From Rhizobium sp. BK418 (GTDB lineage: Bacteria; Pseudomonadota; Alphaproteobacteria; Rhizobiales; Rhizobiaceae), in contig NZ_SLZK01000002.1 of NCBI RefSeq assembly GCF_004341105.1, positions 1,048,310 to 1,112,309 on the forward strand: a stretch of 64,000 nucleotides of DNA, read 5' to 3'. Each line of letters opens with the position of its first letter. Positions within the stretch are counted from its first letter, which is position 1. Positions 45,719-53,318 of this stretch are shown here, piece by piece. A program made the position numbers and the translations under genes. The notes below the pieces were generated by a model that was not told where the DNA came from, made no database searches, and saw only the letters and a program-made list of their open reading frames with translations.

Positions 45719-46320
45719 GGTGACGGACCCTGGTCAGGTTTCAAGGCAGACGGACCCTGTTCGAAAAAAATGGCAGCCGGTGCGCGGTTTTCGGCTGGGC
45801 GCGTGTAACGGTCGTCGTCGCGGCCAGGTGCAACCGAACTGGCGGTATAAGATCCGACCGCCTTGACGTAGCCGGCAAGCTGCCAAATCTGATCGATCGT
45901 CATCCTGTCCTTGAAGGCCGGCATCCCATGCGGCCGCCCGTCGCGGATGGAGGCGACGATCGAGACCATGGAAGGACCGTATAGCCACCACCCGTCGAGG
46001 AAGGATGGACCAATCCCGCCTCTGCCGTCGCCGTGGCAGGAGGAGCAACCGAACCAGGCATAAAGCCGCTTGCCCTGGCTAAGATCGTAGCCGTTCGTCT
46101 CGTATGGTTTGTTAAGAGCAAAGTATACTTCTGGCGGCATGCCTCCGATTCCGTTGGCCATTAACCGTATGCCTCCGAGCGCATCGGCAACAGGTGGATC
46201 GGCGCGATATTGTCTTGGCTCACGCAGCCAACCAACCGAGGCAGCCAGACACATTGCAAGGACTGAAACAACGATGCTCGAACACCAGCCAAGACTTCTC
46301 TTCAAGATCTTTTCCGGCAT
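45715..46320 (-). CDS. Cytochrome c in oxidase operon
   Basis: A 201-residue, N-terminally anchored (LGWCSSIVVSVLAMCLAAS) cytochrome c with one haem site CSSCHGDGRGGIGPS and Met-bearing HGMPAFKDRMTIDQIW. The start is ATG 46320, behind GAGGA; an earlier GTG overlaps the previous stop but lacks a spaced ribosome site. Placed between the molybdenum oxidoreductase and CoxM, it is the obvious electron shuttle between the two. A C-terminal Pro/Gly-rich tail (EQGPSALKPDQGPSP) is unusual. Confidence 0.87.
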   Translation of the reverse strand: MPEKILKRSLGWCSSIVVSVLAMCLAASVGWLREPRQYRADPPVADALGGIRLMANGIGGMPPEVYFALNKPYETNGYDLSQGKRLYAWFGCSSCHGDGRGGIGPSFLDGWWLYGPSMVSIVASIRDGRPHGMPAFKDRMTIDQIWQLAGYVKAVGSYTASSVAPGRDDDRYTRPAENRAPAAIFFEQGPSALKPDQGPSP

Positions 46321-46340
46321 CGCTCGATCCTCAGCGCCAT

Positions 46341-48740
46341 TCACTCGAGCGGTGCCGTCTCGGATCGGCTGAGGCGCACTGGCAATAACTTGTACGCTGG
46401 CGTTTTTGCCTTTTCGTCATGGTGGCTGAGCGGGAATAGCGGGTTCGCTTCGGGATAATAGGCTGCGCAACATCCTTTCGGAATGTCATAAGCGACAATC
46501 CGGAAGCCCAAGATCATCCGTTTCGTCTCCGGTTCGATCGCGGTCGACAGATCGACGCGATCTCCGTCGACGAAGCCTAGACGGGCGATGTCGGCGGCAT
46601 TCAGAAAGACGACTCGGCGAGTACCATCGACGCCGCGGAAGCGATCACTATAACCGTAGATCGTGGTGTTGAACTGATCGTTTGACCGCAAGGTCGCAAG
46701 ATGGAGAACACTTTCATCCTCGACAATTCCGAACTGCGGAAACAGGCGTGGCGGCGTGATGAAGTTGGCTTTGCCGTTCGGTGTCACCCATCGGCGTTCC
46801 CTGGCTGGCAGCGGCCTGGGGATACCGCCCGGCTGAAAGAGCCGCTGATTGAACCCCTTGAAGGTTTCCGGATATGTCCGCTCTATTGCGTCGCGGATTT
46901 CGGAATAGTCTGCGACCCAGCGATCCCAGGGCACGCTGCTTTCGGCTAATGTCGCCTTGGCCAGCCCGGCGATAATGGCGGGTTCCGACAGCAGTTCGGG
47001 ACTGGCAGGTGCTGCCCTGCCGCGCGAGCCGTGGAAATGCGCCACCGAGCTTTCGATCGAGACCGCCTGCGGGCCGCTCGCCTGCTTGTCGATCTCCAAC
47101 CGGCCAAGACATGGCAGCAGGTAAGCGATCTCACCGTGGATGACGTGGCTCCGGTTGAGCTTGGTGGCAATCTGCACGGTCAGGCGCAGCTTTCGCCACG
47201 CCGCTTCCAATGCCGCCGTGTCGGGCGCAGCGCGCAGAAAATTGCCGCCAAGGCTGATGAAGGCCCGACTTTCGCCGTCGCATATGGCCTTGCACACATC
47301 CACGGTGCCATGGCCCTTCCAGCGAGGGGGATCGAAATGATAGAGCTCCGCTAGCTTATCCAACGGCACAAGATCAGGTTTTTCGGTGATGCCGACCGTT
47401 CTCTGGCCCTGTACGTTGGAGTGGCCTCTCACAGCACAGATGTTGGCGCCCGGTTTGCCGATATTGCCTCGGAGCAAGGCGAGATTGACCACCATCTGAA
47501 CGTTCTGGACACCCATGACATGCTGGGTCAATCCCATCCCGTAGACCATGAGAACCGCGTCAGATGCGGCATAGGTGCGGGCAGCCTGAGTCATCTGCTC
47601 ACGCGTAAGTCCAGATACCTTCTCCAGCTCCTGCCATCCATGGCCTCTGACGGCGGCAGCGAACTCTTCGAATCCGGATGTGTGTTCGGCGATGAAATCA
47701 TGATCGAGGACATGTTTTCTGTCAGCCGCCCGGATCGAGGCAGCGAAGGCCACAGCGGCCGCATTGGCAGGATCGTCCGGCTCTGCGTCGGAACCCGACA
47801 CTTTGCTGAAGCCGGGCTTATGCAGGGCATCGTCGGCTTCTATCAGCGCTTTGCAGACGCCGAAGAGCGCCGCGATGTCTCCGCCGTTCCTGACCTGATA
47901 ATATTCGCTGGAAATCGGCGTTTCCTTGCCGGTCAGCATCTGGCTCGGCGCTTGCGGATTGATGAAGCGTTCGAGACCTGGTTCTCTGAGCGGATTGAAC
48001 GTGACAATCCTCACGCCGCGATCAACCGCGTCCTGAAGGTCGTGCAGTAGTCGCGGCGACGACGTTCCGACATTTTGTCCGAGGTAGAAAATGCAATCGC
48101 AGTTTTGAAAATCAGAGAGGACCGCCGTACCGACGGAAGCACCAATGCTTTCCGGCAGCGCGACGGATGAACTCTCGTGACACATGTTGGAAGAGTCCGG
48201 CAGGTTATTGCTGCCGAAGATACGAGCGAAAAGCTGATACATGTATGAGGTTTCGAGCGAGGCGCGGCCAGAAGTATAAAACTCTACCTTCTCCGGCGGA
48301 ATTCCACGCAGTTCGCGGCCGATTTCTTCGAATGCGGATTGCCAGGAGACCGGAACATATTTGTCCGTTGCCTCATCCCATCGCATCGGATGGGTCAGAC
48401 GCCCCTGCTCTTCCAAATCGTGGTCGCGCCAGCCTTCCAGCTCCGTCAGGGAGTGCGCCGCGAAGAAGGCGCGATCCGCACGTCGGCTCGTCGTCTCCCA
48501 TATCGTCGCCTTGGCACCGTTTTCGCAGAACTCCAGCGGATGAGGCTTTGCCGGTTTGGCCCAGGCGCAGCTGACGCACATATATCCGTCTGGCTTGTTC
48601 TGATGTGACAGCAGCGCAGGACCAGAGACCGGAATATGTTCGCGGATAAGAATTTCTCCCACCGATTTTGCTGAACCCCACCCACCCACTGGTCCGCTAT
48701 CAAAGCCGATCTTCGGTTTTTTTCTGGGTTTTGGCGTCAT
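46341..48740 (-). CDS. FdhF/YdeP-family molybdopterin oxidoreductase
   Basis: A 799-residue molybdopterin-dinucleotide enzyme of the YdeP branch of formate-dehydrogenase-alpha-like proteins. It has no Tat signal, so it is cytoplasmic. Cys55, Cys58 and Cys72 (MCVSCAW, LEFCENG) lie where an Fe-S site would sit, and the Mo-ligand segment is SNMCHESSSVALP (Cys187). VMVYGMGLTQHVMGVQNVQM, RGNIGKPGANICAVRGHSNV and the C-terminal molybdopterin-binding domain (LATLRSNDQFNTTIYGYSDR) are typical. YdeP is linked to acid resistance in Escherichia coli; formate oxidation is plausible but unproven. It is the first gene of a coupled run of oxidase genes. A weak GGAAC-N16-AGTT site lies at 48897-48873. Confidence 0.9.
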   Translation of the reverse strand: MTPKPRKKPKIGFDSGPVGGWGSAKSVGEILIREHIPVSGPALLSHQNKPDGYMCVSCAWAKPAKPHPLEFCENGAKATIWETTSRRADRAFFAAHSLTELEGWRDHDLEEQGRLTHPMRWDEATDKYVPVSWQSAFEEIGRELRGIPPEKVEFYTSGRASLETSYMYQLFARIFGSNNLPDSSNMCHESSSVALPESIGASVGTAVLSDFQNCDCIFYLGQNVGTSSPRLLHDLQDAVDRGVRIVTFNPLREPGLERFINPQAPSQMLTGKETPISSEYYQVRNGGDIAALFGVCKALIEADDALHKPGFSKVSGSDAEPDDPANAAAVAFAASIRAADRKHVLDHDFIAEHTSGFEEFAAAVRGHGWQELEKVSGLTREQMTQAARTYAASDAVLMVYGMGLTQHVMGVQNVQMVVNLALLRGNIGKPGANICAVRGHSNVQGQRTVGITEKPDLVPLDKLAELYHFDPPRWKGHGTVDVCKAICDGESRAFISLGGNFLRAAPDTAALEAAWRKLRLTVQIATKLNRSHVIHGEIAYLLPCLGRLEIDKQASGPQAVSIESSVAHFHGSRGRAAPASPELLSEPAIIAGLAKATLAESSVPWDRWVADYSEIRDAIERTYPETFKGFNQRLFQPGGIPRPLPARERRWVTPNGKANFITPPRLFPQFGIVEDESVLHLATLRSNDQFNTTIYGYSDRFRGVDGTRRVVFLNAADIARLGFVDGDRVDLSTAIEPETKRMILGFRIVAYDIPKGCCAAYYPEANPLFPLSHHDEKAKTPAYKLLPVRLSRSETAPLE

Positions 48741-48872
48741 AATGAAACGTCCCGGGCGTTATCTAGGATCTCGACGGACACCCTGGCGCATCTGCTAATC
48801 CGCCAAGAAGATCGATTACCGACTGGAATACTTTTGACGCACGACGTGGTGCGACGAGTAATGCTGCTGTCA

Positions 48873-48897
48873 AACTCCGGAAAAGGCAGGTTGTTCC
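48873..48897 (-). promoter_or_regulatory. Weak EcfG/RpoE2-type promoter match
   Basis: Minus strand GGAAC (48897-48893), 16 nt, AGTT (48876-48873), 132 nt before the molybdenum-enzyme gene. The imperfect -10 and long leader make it uncertain. Confidence 0.3.
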
Positions 48898-48972
48898 GCG
48901 ATCGAGCTGACACGGCTCGAGGCAACCAATATTTTTCTCCAGTGAGGTGGATGCCAAGACAAGGTCACGGCG

Positions 48973-49533
48973 TCATTGTGTTGGCGGTGGCTTTCTGGCT
49001 CCTCGCCGCTGTACTTTCTCCTCGATTTCGTCCAGTACCGCTTCCGGTGTCACCTCCTCTTTCAATTCCTCAAGCTCGGCTTTCGTTTCGATTTCGACGT
49101 CGAGTTTGTCGGCAATGGCCGCAACAAGGGTCAACAGCTTCGTCACCTCATGCTCAGCAAGAAGGCAGATCTGCAAATTAAGATCGGAGCGCTTGTCATC
49201 GGCCTCCGCCATGCGATTTTGACTGATCAGTACGAATGTTGAAATGAAGATGGCTTCGACAGACGCGACCATGGCGAGAATGACCAGCGATGGGTCGAAG
49301 GCGGGCACCAAAGGGAGCAGGCCGAGATTGGCGATGATCCAGAGCCCGAATATCAACAGGTGCAGGTAGACGAAGGCCAAGGATCCCGCAAAACGAGTAA
49401 TGGCATCTGCCGCCCGCTCCTGCATGGTCGATTGTCGCGCCTCTTGCTCCCGCCGCTTTAGCAGGGCCTCAATGTTGCGGTCGAGCTGCTTGGCAGTCCT
49501 ACTTATCTGCCGATCGGATATTGTCGATGACAT
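48973..49533 (-). CDS. DUF1003 membrane protein
   Basis: A 186-residue protein of the DUF1003 family. Polar N-terminus (LDRNIEALLKRREQEARQS), two membrane helices (FVYLHLLIFGLWIIANLGLL, LVILAMVASVEAIFISTFVL), then the diagnostic ISQNRMAEADDKRSDLNLQI and a charged coiled-coil tail (AELEELKEEVTPEAVLDEI). Function unknown. It lies 33 nt after the HhH gene and so probably shares its stress-type promoter. Confidence 0.88.
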   Translation of the reverse strand: MSSTISDRQISRTAKQLDRNIEALLKRREQEARQSTMQERAADAITRFAGSLAFVYLHLLIFGLWIIANLGLLPLVPAFDPSLVILAMVASVEAIFISTFVLISQNRMAEADDKRSDLNLQICLLAEHEVTKLLTLVAAIADKLDVEIETKAELEELKEEVTPEAVLDEIEEKVQRRGARKPPPTQ

Positions 49534-49566
49534 TGAATGCTTCCGTTATTGCGCAATTCTGGCCGT

Positions 49567-49809
49567 TTACCTCTTGCTTCTTCCGCTATCGAAGGCGCCA
49601 ACAGCCGACCGAATGAGTTCAACCGCCCGCTTGCCGATACCCGGAATTGCCAGAAGTTCGTCGTCGGTCATCGCCGCCAGTTTACTGACCCGCTTGACGC
49701 CATTGGAAAGAAGCGCCCTTACGATCCAGACAGGAATCTTACTGCGGGCGAGCATGTCGCTCGAGGCTGCCCGCGGCTTCGACGTCGTCCTTGCTGGTCG
49801 AGAGGCCAT
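49567..49809 (-). CDS. Small helix-hairpin-helix protein
   Basis: An 80-residue protein with a basic N-terminus (SRPARTTSKPRAASSD) and a C-terminal helix-hairpin-helix, MTDDELLAIPGIGKRAVELI, like the DNA-contacting motif of RNA polymerase alpha CTD or DNA-repair proteins. It could bind DNA non-specifically. ATG 49809 is used; GGGA precedes it. A GGAAC-N16-GGTT site ends 31 nt upstream. No partner is recognisable other than the DUF1003 gene behind it. Confidence 0.75.
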   Translation of the reverse strand: MASRPARTTSKPRAASSDMLARSKIPVWIVRALLSNGVKRVSKLAAMTDDELLAIPGIGKRAVELIRSAVGAFDSGRSKR

Positions 49810-49840
49810 GTTGATCCCGCAAATGAATTGCGATCGCCAA

Positions 49841-49865
49841 AACCGGCAGAAGGCCTGGCGGTTCC
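49841..49865 (-). promoter_or_regulatory. EcfG/RpoE2-type promoter of HhH/DUF1003 genes
   Basis: Minus strand GGAAC (49865-49861), 16 nt, GGTT (49844-49841), 31 nt before ATG 49809. Confidence 0.6.
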
Positions 49866-49921
49866 AGTCGTTTCACCGATGACATCAAACAATTCTGTCA
49901 GATCGGGCCAAACAACCAGCG

Positions 49922-50959
49922 TCATGGCGAAAATTTCACGCTCCCGTAAATACCCTCGATAACTTCTGCGAGGTCGACAAGCCGTTCGCAGGCTGGATCG
50001 TAGGTCTGACCGCCGGCAAGGCGCGCCGCCCAGTCCACCGCCGCCCGCCCTCCCCAATCATCGGGCGGCTGAACAAGGCTTTCGCTGGCAGTGCCGCGTA
50101 AACGCTGAGCGGCGAAGTCGTAGAATGATCCGTTAACGTTCTTGAACGATGCGCCCCCTGCTGTTCCGAAGAAGTCGGCGCTGATTACAGCATCGGACCC
50201 TGCATGCAGTCGCCAGGAGCACGTAAGCCGGATGACAGCACCATTTGCCAACGTGAGCGTAGCGACCGCGAAATCTTCAACATCTTCCAGCTTATCGATA
50301 AGCTCCCCCGCTTTCATCAAAGTACTGGTGGTCTCAGCCACTTGAGGAAAATCGAGACACCAGAGTGCCATGTCGATGAGATGGATGCCGAGGTCAATCA
50401 CGCATCCCCCGCCGGATAGCGATTTGTCGTAGAACCAGGATTTGTCAGGGCCATAGGCGTTGTGAAAAACGAGATCGGCGGCGAAAACCTTGCCGAGCTC
50501 TCCATGCTTGATCAGATTGCGGATGCACTGCATCCCCTCGGTATAACGATAGGATAAATCGACGCCCAACAGCCTGCCGGCTGACCTAGCGGCGGCCACA
50601 ACCGCCGCCGCCTCCGCCGCGGACCGGCCGAGCGGCTTCTGGCAGAACACCGCAACGCTGCTCTGCAGGGCTCGGATCGACTGCTCTGCGTGCAGAGCGC
50701 TCGGAGTAGCAATAACGACACCATCGAGATCGTGCGCTAAGAGCGCGTCGAGATCGGCGACGATTTTCGCGTCAGGGGCAAGGCTAAGTGCTTCATGCGC
50801 CCTCTCCTCAGAGGGATCGGCGATGGCGACAGCTACTGCCGAATTTGACCGGAGGATCGCTGCCATTCGGTTCCTGCCGATCCAGCCGACACCGAGAAAG
50901 CCGAGCCTGGCGGGCTTCACGTTCGTCTGAATGGAGCGCTTTTCCATCATCGTATTCAT
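49922..50959 (-). CDS. Gfo/Idh/MocA family oxidoreductase (glycan cluster)
   Basis: A 345-residue NAD(P)-dependent enzyme: ARLGFLGVGWIGRNRMAAI (GxGxxG), VFCQKPLGRSAAEAA (here QKP replaces EKP; the Lys is kept) and GGGCVIDLGIHLIDMALWCL with the conserved His. ATG 50959 overlaps the TGA of the preceding dehydrogenase (ATGA), so the two are coupled. Together they form the left arm of the glycan-type cluster and could supply an oxidised or epimerised sugar precursor, for example a keto sugar. Confidence 0.88.
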   Translation of the reverse strand: MNTMMEKRSIQTNVKPARLGFLGVGWIGRNRMAAILRSNSAVAVAIADPSEERAHEALSLAPDAKIVADLDALLAHDLDGVVIATPSALHAEQSIRALQSSVAVFCQKPLGRSAAEAAAVVAAARSAGRLLGVDLSYRYTEGMQCIRNLIKHGELGKVFAADLVFHNAYGPDKSWFYDKSLSGGGCVIDLGIHLIDMALWCLDFPQVAETTSTLMKAGELIDKLEDVEDFAVATLTLANGAVIRLTCSWRLHAGSDAVISADFFGTAGGASFKNVNGSFYDFAAQRLRGTASESLVQPPDDWGGRAAVDWAARLAGGQTYDPACERLVDLAEVIEGIYGSVKFSP

Positions 50960-51945
50960 TTATGCATCACCACTGCTTTGAGAAAGCCATCGGGCCTATC
51001 GCGGGTGGCATCGAGCGCCTCGCCCAGGCCTTCGAGCGGATAGACGTGCGTATAAAGCCGTGACGGATCGAGCCTGCCGGCTACGACCGCTTCGACCGCC
51101 TCACGCATACCAGAGATATAGATCTTCGGGTCGCGTTCATGGGCATTGATCACGTCGAGCCCGCGCCAGTTCCAGAGCTGCATGTTGACTTGCCTGGGGC
51201 CATCCTGATGGTATCCTGCCACAACCAGCCGGCCACGCTCCGCAGTCAATTCGCCGGCTAGGTCAAGCGGCCATTGCTTGCCGACCGCCTCTATGACGCA
51301 ATGGCAGAAAGCACCGCTGGTCAGTTGTTTTACAGCCTCGATGATCCGCCAGTGATCGTCCATCGCAAGAGTTTCTGCGGCGCCCATCTGCTTGGCGACC
51401 TCCAGCGAAAACGGACGGCGAGAGATTGCAATGACGCGCGCGCCAACGCCGCTGGCAAGCTGTGTCAGCAGGGCGCCGAGAAATCCAATCCCGATGATAG
51501 CGACCGTTTGACCCGGCCCGATGCCGCTACGCCTGAATATGTTGATCGCACATCCGAGTGGTTCGCCTGGGAATGGCTGGTCGTCGAGGGCCGATGGCAA
51601 TGGAACGAGCATCTCGACATCGGCAATGTCGTGGGTGGCATAGGCATGGTATGAAAGCGCGGCGACCCGGTCTCCTAAGCCAAAGGTCGACACCCCAGGC
51701 CCAAGCGCGTCGACCCTCCCCCAGCCTTCGTGACCGAGGGCGCCGGGCTCTGTTGGAAAGGTCATCCATTCCGGCCCTGCCCAAGGCCCGAGATTGGAGG
51801 CGCATACGCCCGAGCCTTCGAGCCTGATCCTCACCTGCCCCGGTCCAGGCTGAGGGAAGGGCCTCTCCTCCACGGAGATCTTCCCCGGGCCAGTAATGAT
51901 GGCCGCCCGAATCCGTCCCTCGGACGCTCTCGGCAACATATTCAT
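50956..51945 (-). CDS. MDR-family (zinc-type) alcohol/polyol dehydrogenase
   Basis: A 329-residue medium-chain dehydrogenase. GroES-like half: GPGQVRIRLEGSGVCASNLG (Cys about residue 45) and GALGHEGWGRVDALG; nucleotide-binding half: VAIIGIGFLGALLTQLA. The four structural-zinc cysteines are absent; only the catalytic-site Cys, His and Glu (GHEGWG) remain. ATG 51945 is behind GGAGG. It likely oxidises or reduces a sugar alcohol or sugar derivative. A GGAAC-N16-GGTT site lies 136 nt upstream, divergent from the glycosyltransferase arm. Confidence 0.87.
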   Translation of the reverse strand: MNMLPRASEGRIRAAIITGPGKISVEERPFPQPGPGQVRIRLEGSGVCASNLGPWAGPEWMTFPTEPGALGHEGWGRVDALGPGVSTFGLGDRVAALSYHAYATHDIADVEMLVPLPSALDDQPFPGEPLGCAINIFRRSGIGPGQTVAIIGIGFLGALLTQLASGVGARVIAISRRPFSLEVAKQMGAAETLAMDDHWRIIEAVKQLTSGAFCHCVIEAVGKQWPLDLAGELTAERGRLVVAGYHQDGPRQVNMQLWNWRGLDVINAHERDPKIYISGMREAVEAVVAGRLDPSRLYTHVYPLEGLGEALDATRDRPDGFLKAVVMHK

Positions 51946-52081
51946 GAATTGCTCCTCCGGTTGGAACATTGTCAGTGGCGGCGTCGTTGCTGCGGGACAT
52001 ACGCCCCGCTCCGGCCATCCGCCTTGATGACCTTACGCCCTCAAATCTTCGAGGAATATTTCGCCGAAGAATTGGCCGTCT

Positions 52082-52106
52082 AACCAAAGACGCCGCCGAA
52101 TGTTCC
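52082..52106 (-). promoter_or_regulatory. EcfG/RpoE2-type promoter, left arm of glycan cluster
   Basis: Minus strand GGAAC (52106-52102), 16 nt, GGTT (52085-52082). It is back to back with the plus-strand site at 52150-52174. Confidence 0.55.
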
Positions 52107-52149
52107 GGATGATGTCAAAGAACATGTCAAAGAAGATGTCATTGAACCA

Positions 52150-52174
52150 GGAACAATCTCCGCCGAGCTTCGTT
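52150..52174 (+). promoter_or_regulatory. EcfG/RpoE2-type promoter, right arm of glycan cluster
   Basis: GGAAC (52150-52154), 16 nt, CGTT (52171-52174), full consensus, ending 37 nt before ATG 52212, the first gene of the eight-gene run. Confidence 0.7.
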
Positions 52175-52211
52175 CGGCAGATCATCTTCAACCTGAGCGG
52201 ACGGAAATCTA

Positions 52212-53318
52212 ATGGCGATGATCCTTGTGACTGGCGGCTGCGGCTTCATCGGAAGGCATGTCGTCGAGGAACTTCTCGAAAACGGCTTTGGCGTGCGGGT
52301 CCTCGACGCATTGATCGACCAGGTTCACGGCGATGCCGAAGCATCGTTGCCCGAGGCTGCCGAGCTCTTGCGCGGCGACATCAGGGACAAGAATACGGTC
52401 GAGCAGGCGCTTTCGGGCGTCGATGGCGTCATCCATCTTGCCGCAGAGGTTGGCGTCGGACAGTCCATGTATGAGATTGCCCGATATGTCGGCACCAATG
52501 ATCTCGGCACAGCTGTTCTTCTGGAAGCGATGATCAGCCGCCGGCCAAAACGCATCGTCGTCGCTTCGTCGATGAGCGTCTATGGCGAGGGCCGTTATCA
52601 GACCGCAGACGGCACCGTCCTCGAGCTGGTTAGGCGCAGGAGTGATCGCATCAAGGCCGGCCAATGGGATCTGCTCGGCGGTGACGGCAAGACTTTAAGA
52701 CCCGTCGCCACGGACGAGGAGAAACCTGTCGATCTCGCCTCGATCTACGCTCTGACCAAATACGCGCAGGAAAAACAGGTTCTGATCTTCGGGGATGCCT
52801 ACGAAGTCGATGCAGTGGCACTGCGCCTCTTCAACGTGTTCGGCGCCGGTCAGGCGTTGTCCAATCCCTACACCGGTGTGCTGGCGAACTTTGCCTCCAG
52901 GCTTGCCAACGGCCAGCCGCCGATGATCTTCGAGGACGGTGAGCAGAGGCGAGACTTCGTGCACGTACGCGATGTGGCCCGCGCCTTCCGTCTCGCACTC
53001 GAAAAACCCAATGCGTCAAGGCATGTGATCAACATCGGCAGCGGCCAAGCCTACACGATCGCTGAAGTAGCGACGCTTCTTGCCGAAGCCATGGGGGTGC
53101 CGGAGATACGGCCCGAGATCATGCACAAGGCGCGGTCGGGCGATATCCGCAACTGCTTTGCAGACATTTCCAAGGCGCGAGAGCTGCTTGGTTTCGAGCC
53201 GCGCTTCAGACTGGAAAACTCTCTGGGACCTTTCGCCGACTGGGCGAGAAATGCCGGAGCGATTGATCGCGGAGCGGAGATGAAACGGCAGTTGGAAGAA
53301 AGAGGGCTGGTGTCATGA
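52212..53318 (+). CDS. NAD-dependent sugar-nucleotide epimerase/dehydratase
   Basis: A 368-residue extended SDR: MAMILVTGGCGFIGRHVVEE (GxxGxxG at 8-14), VIHLAAEVGVGQSMYEI, VVASSMSVYGEG, YxxxK in IYALTKYAQEKQVL and RDFVHVRDVARAFRLAL. An insert after SVYGEG (GTVLELVRRRSDRIKAG) carries extra charged residues. It acts on a nucleotide sugar; which one cannot be told. It starts the right arm of the glycan cluster, behind the stress-type promoter, and overlaps the fused gene by ATGA. Confidence 0.88.
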   Translation: MAMILVTGGCGFIGRHVVEELLENGFGVRVLDALIDQVHGDAEASLPEAAELLRGDIRDKNTVEQALSGVDGVIHLAAEVGVGQSMYEIARYVGTNDLGTAVLLEAMISRRPKRIVVASSMSVYGEGRYQTADGTVLELVRRRSDRIKAGQWDLLGGDGKTLRPVATDEEKPVDLASIYALTKYAQEKQVLIFGDAYEVDAVALRLFNVFGAGQALSNPYTGVLANFASRLANGQPPMIFEDGEQRRDFVHVRDVARAFRLALEKPNASRHVINIGSGQAYTIAEVATLLAEAMGVPEIRPEIMHKARSGDIRNCFADISKARELLGFEPRFRLENSLGPFADWARNAGAIDRGAEMKRQLEERGLVS

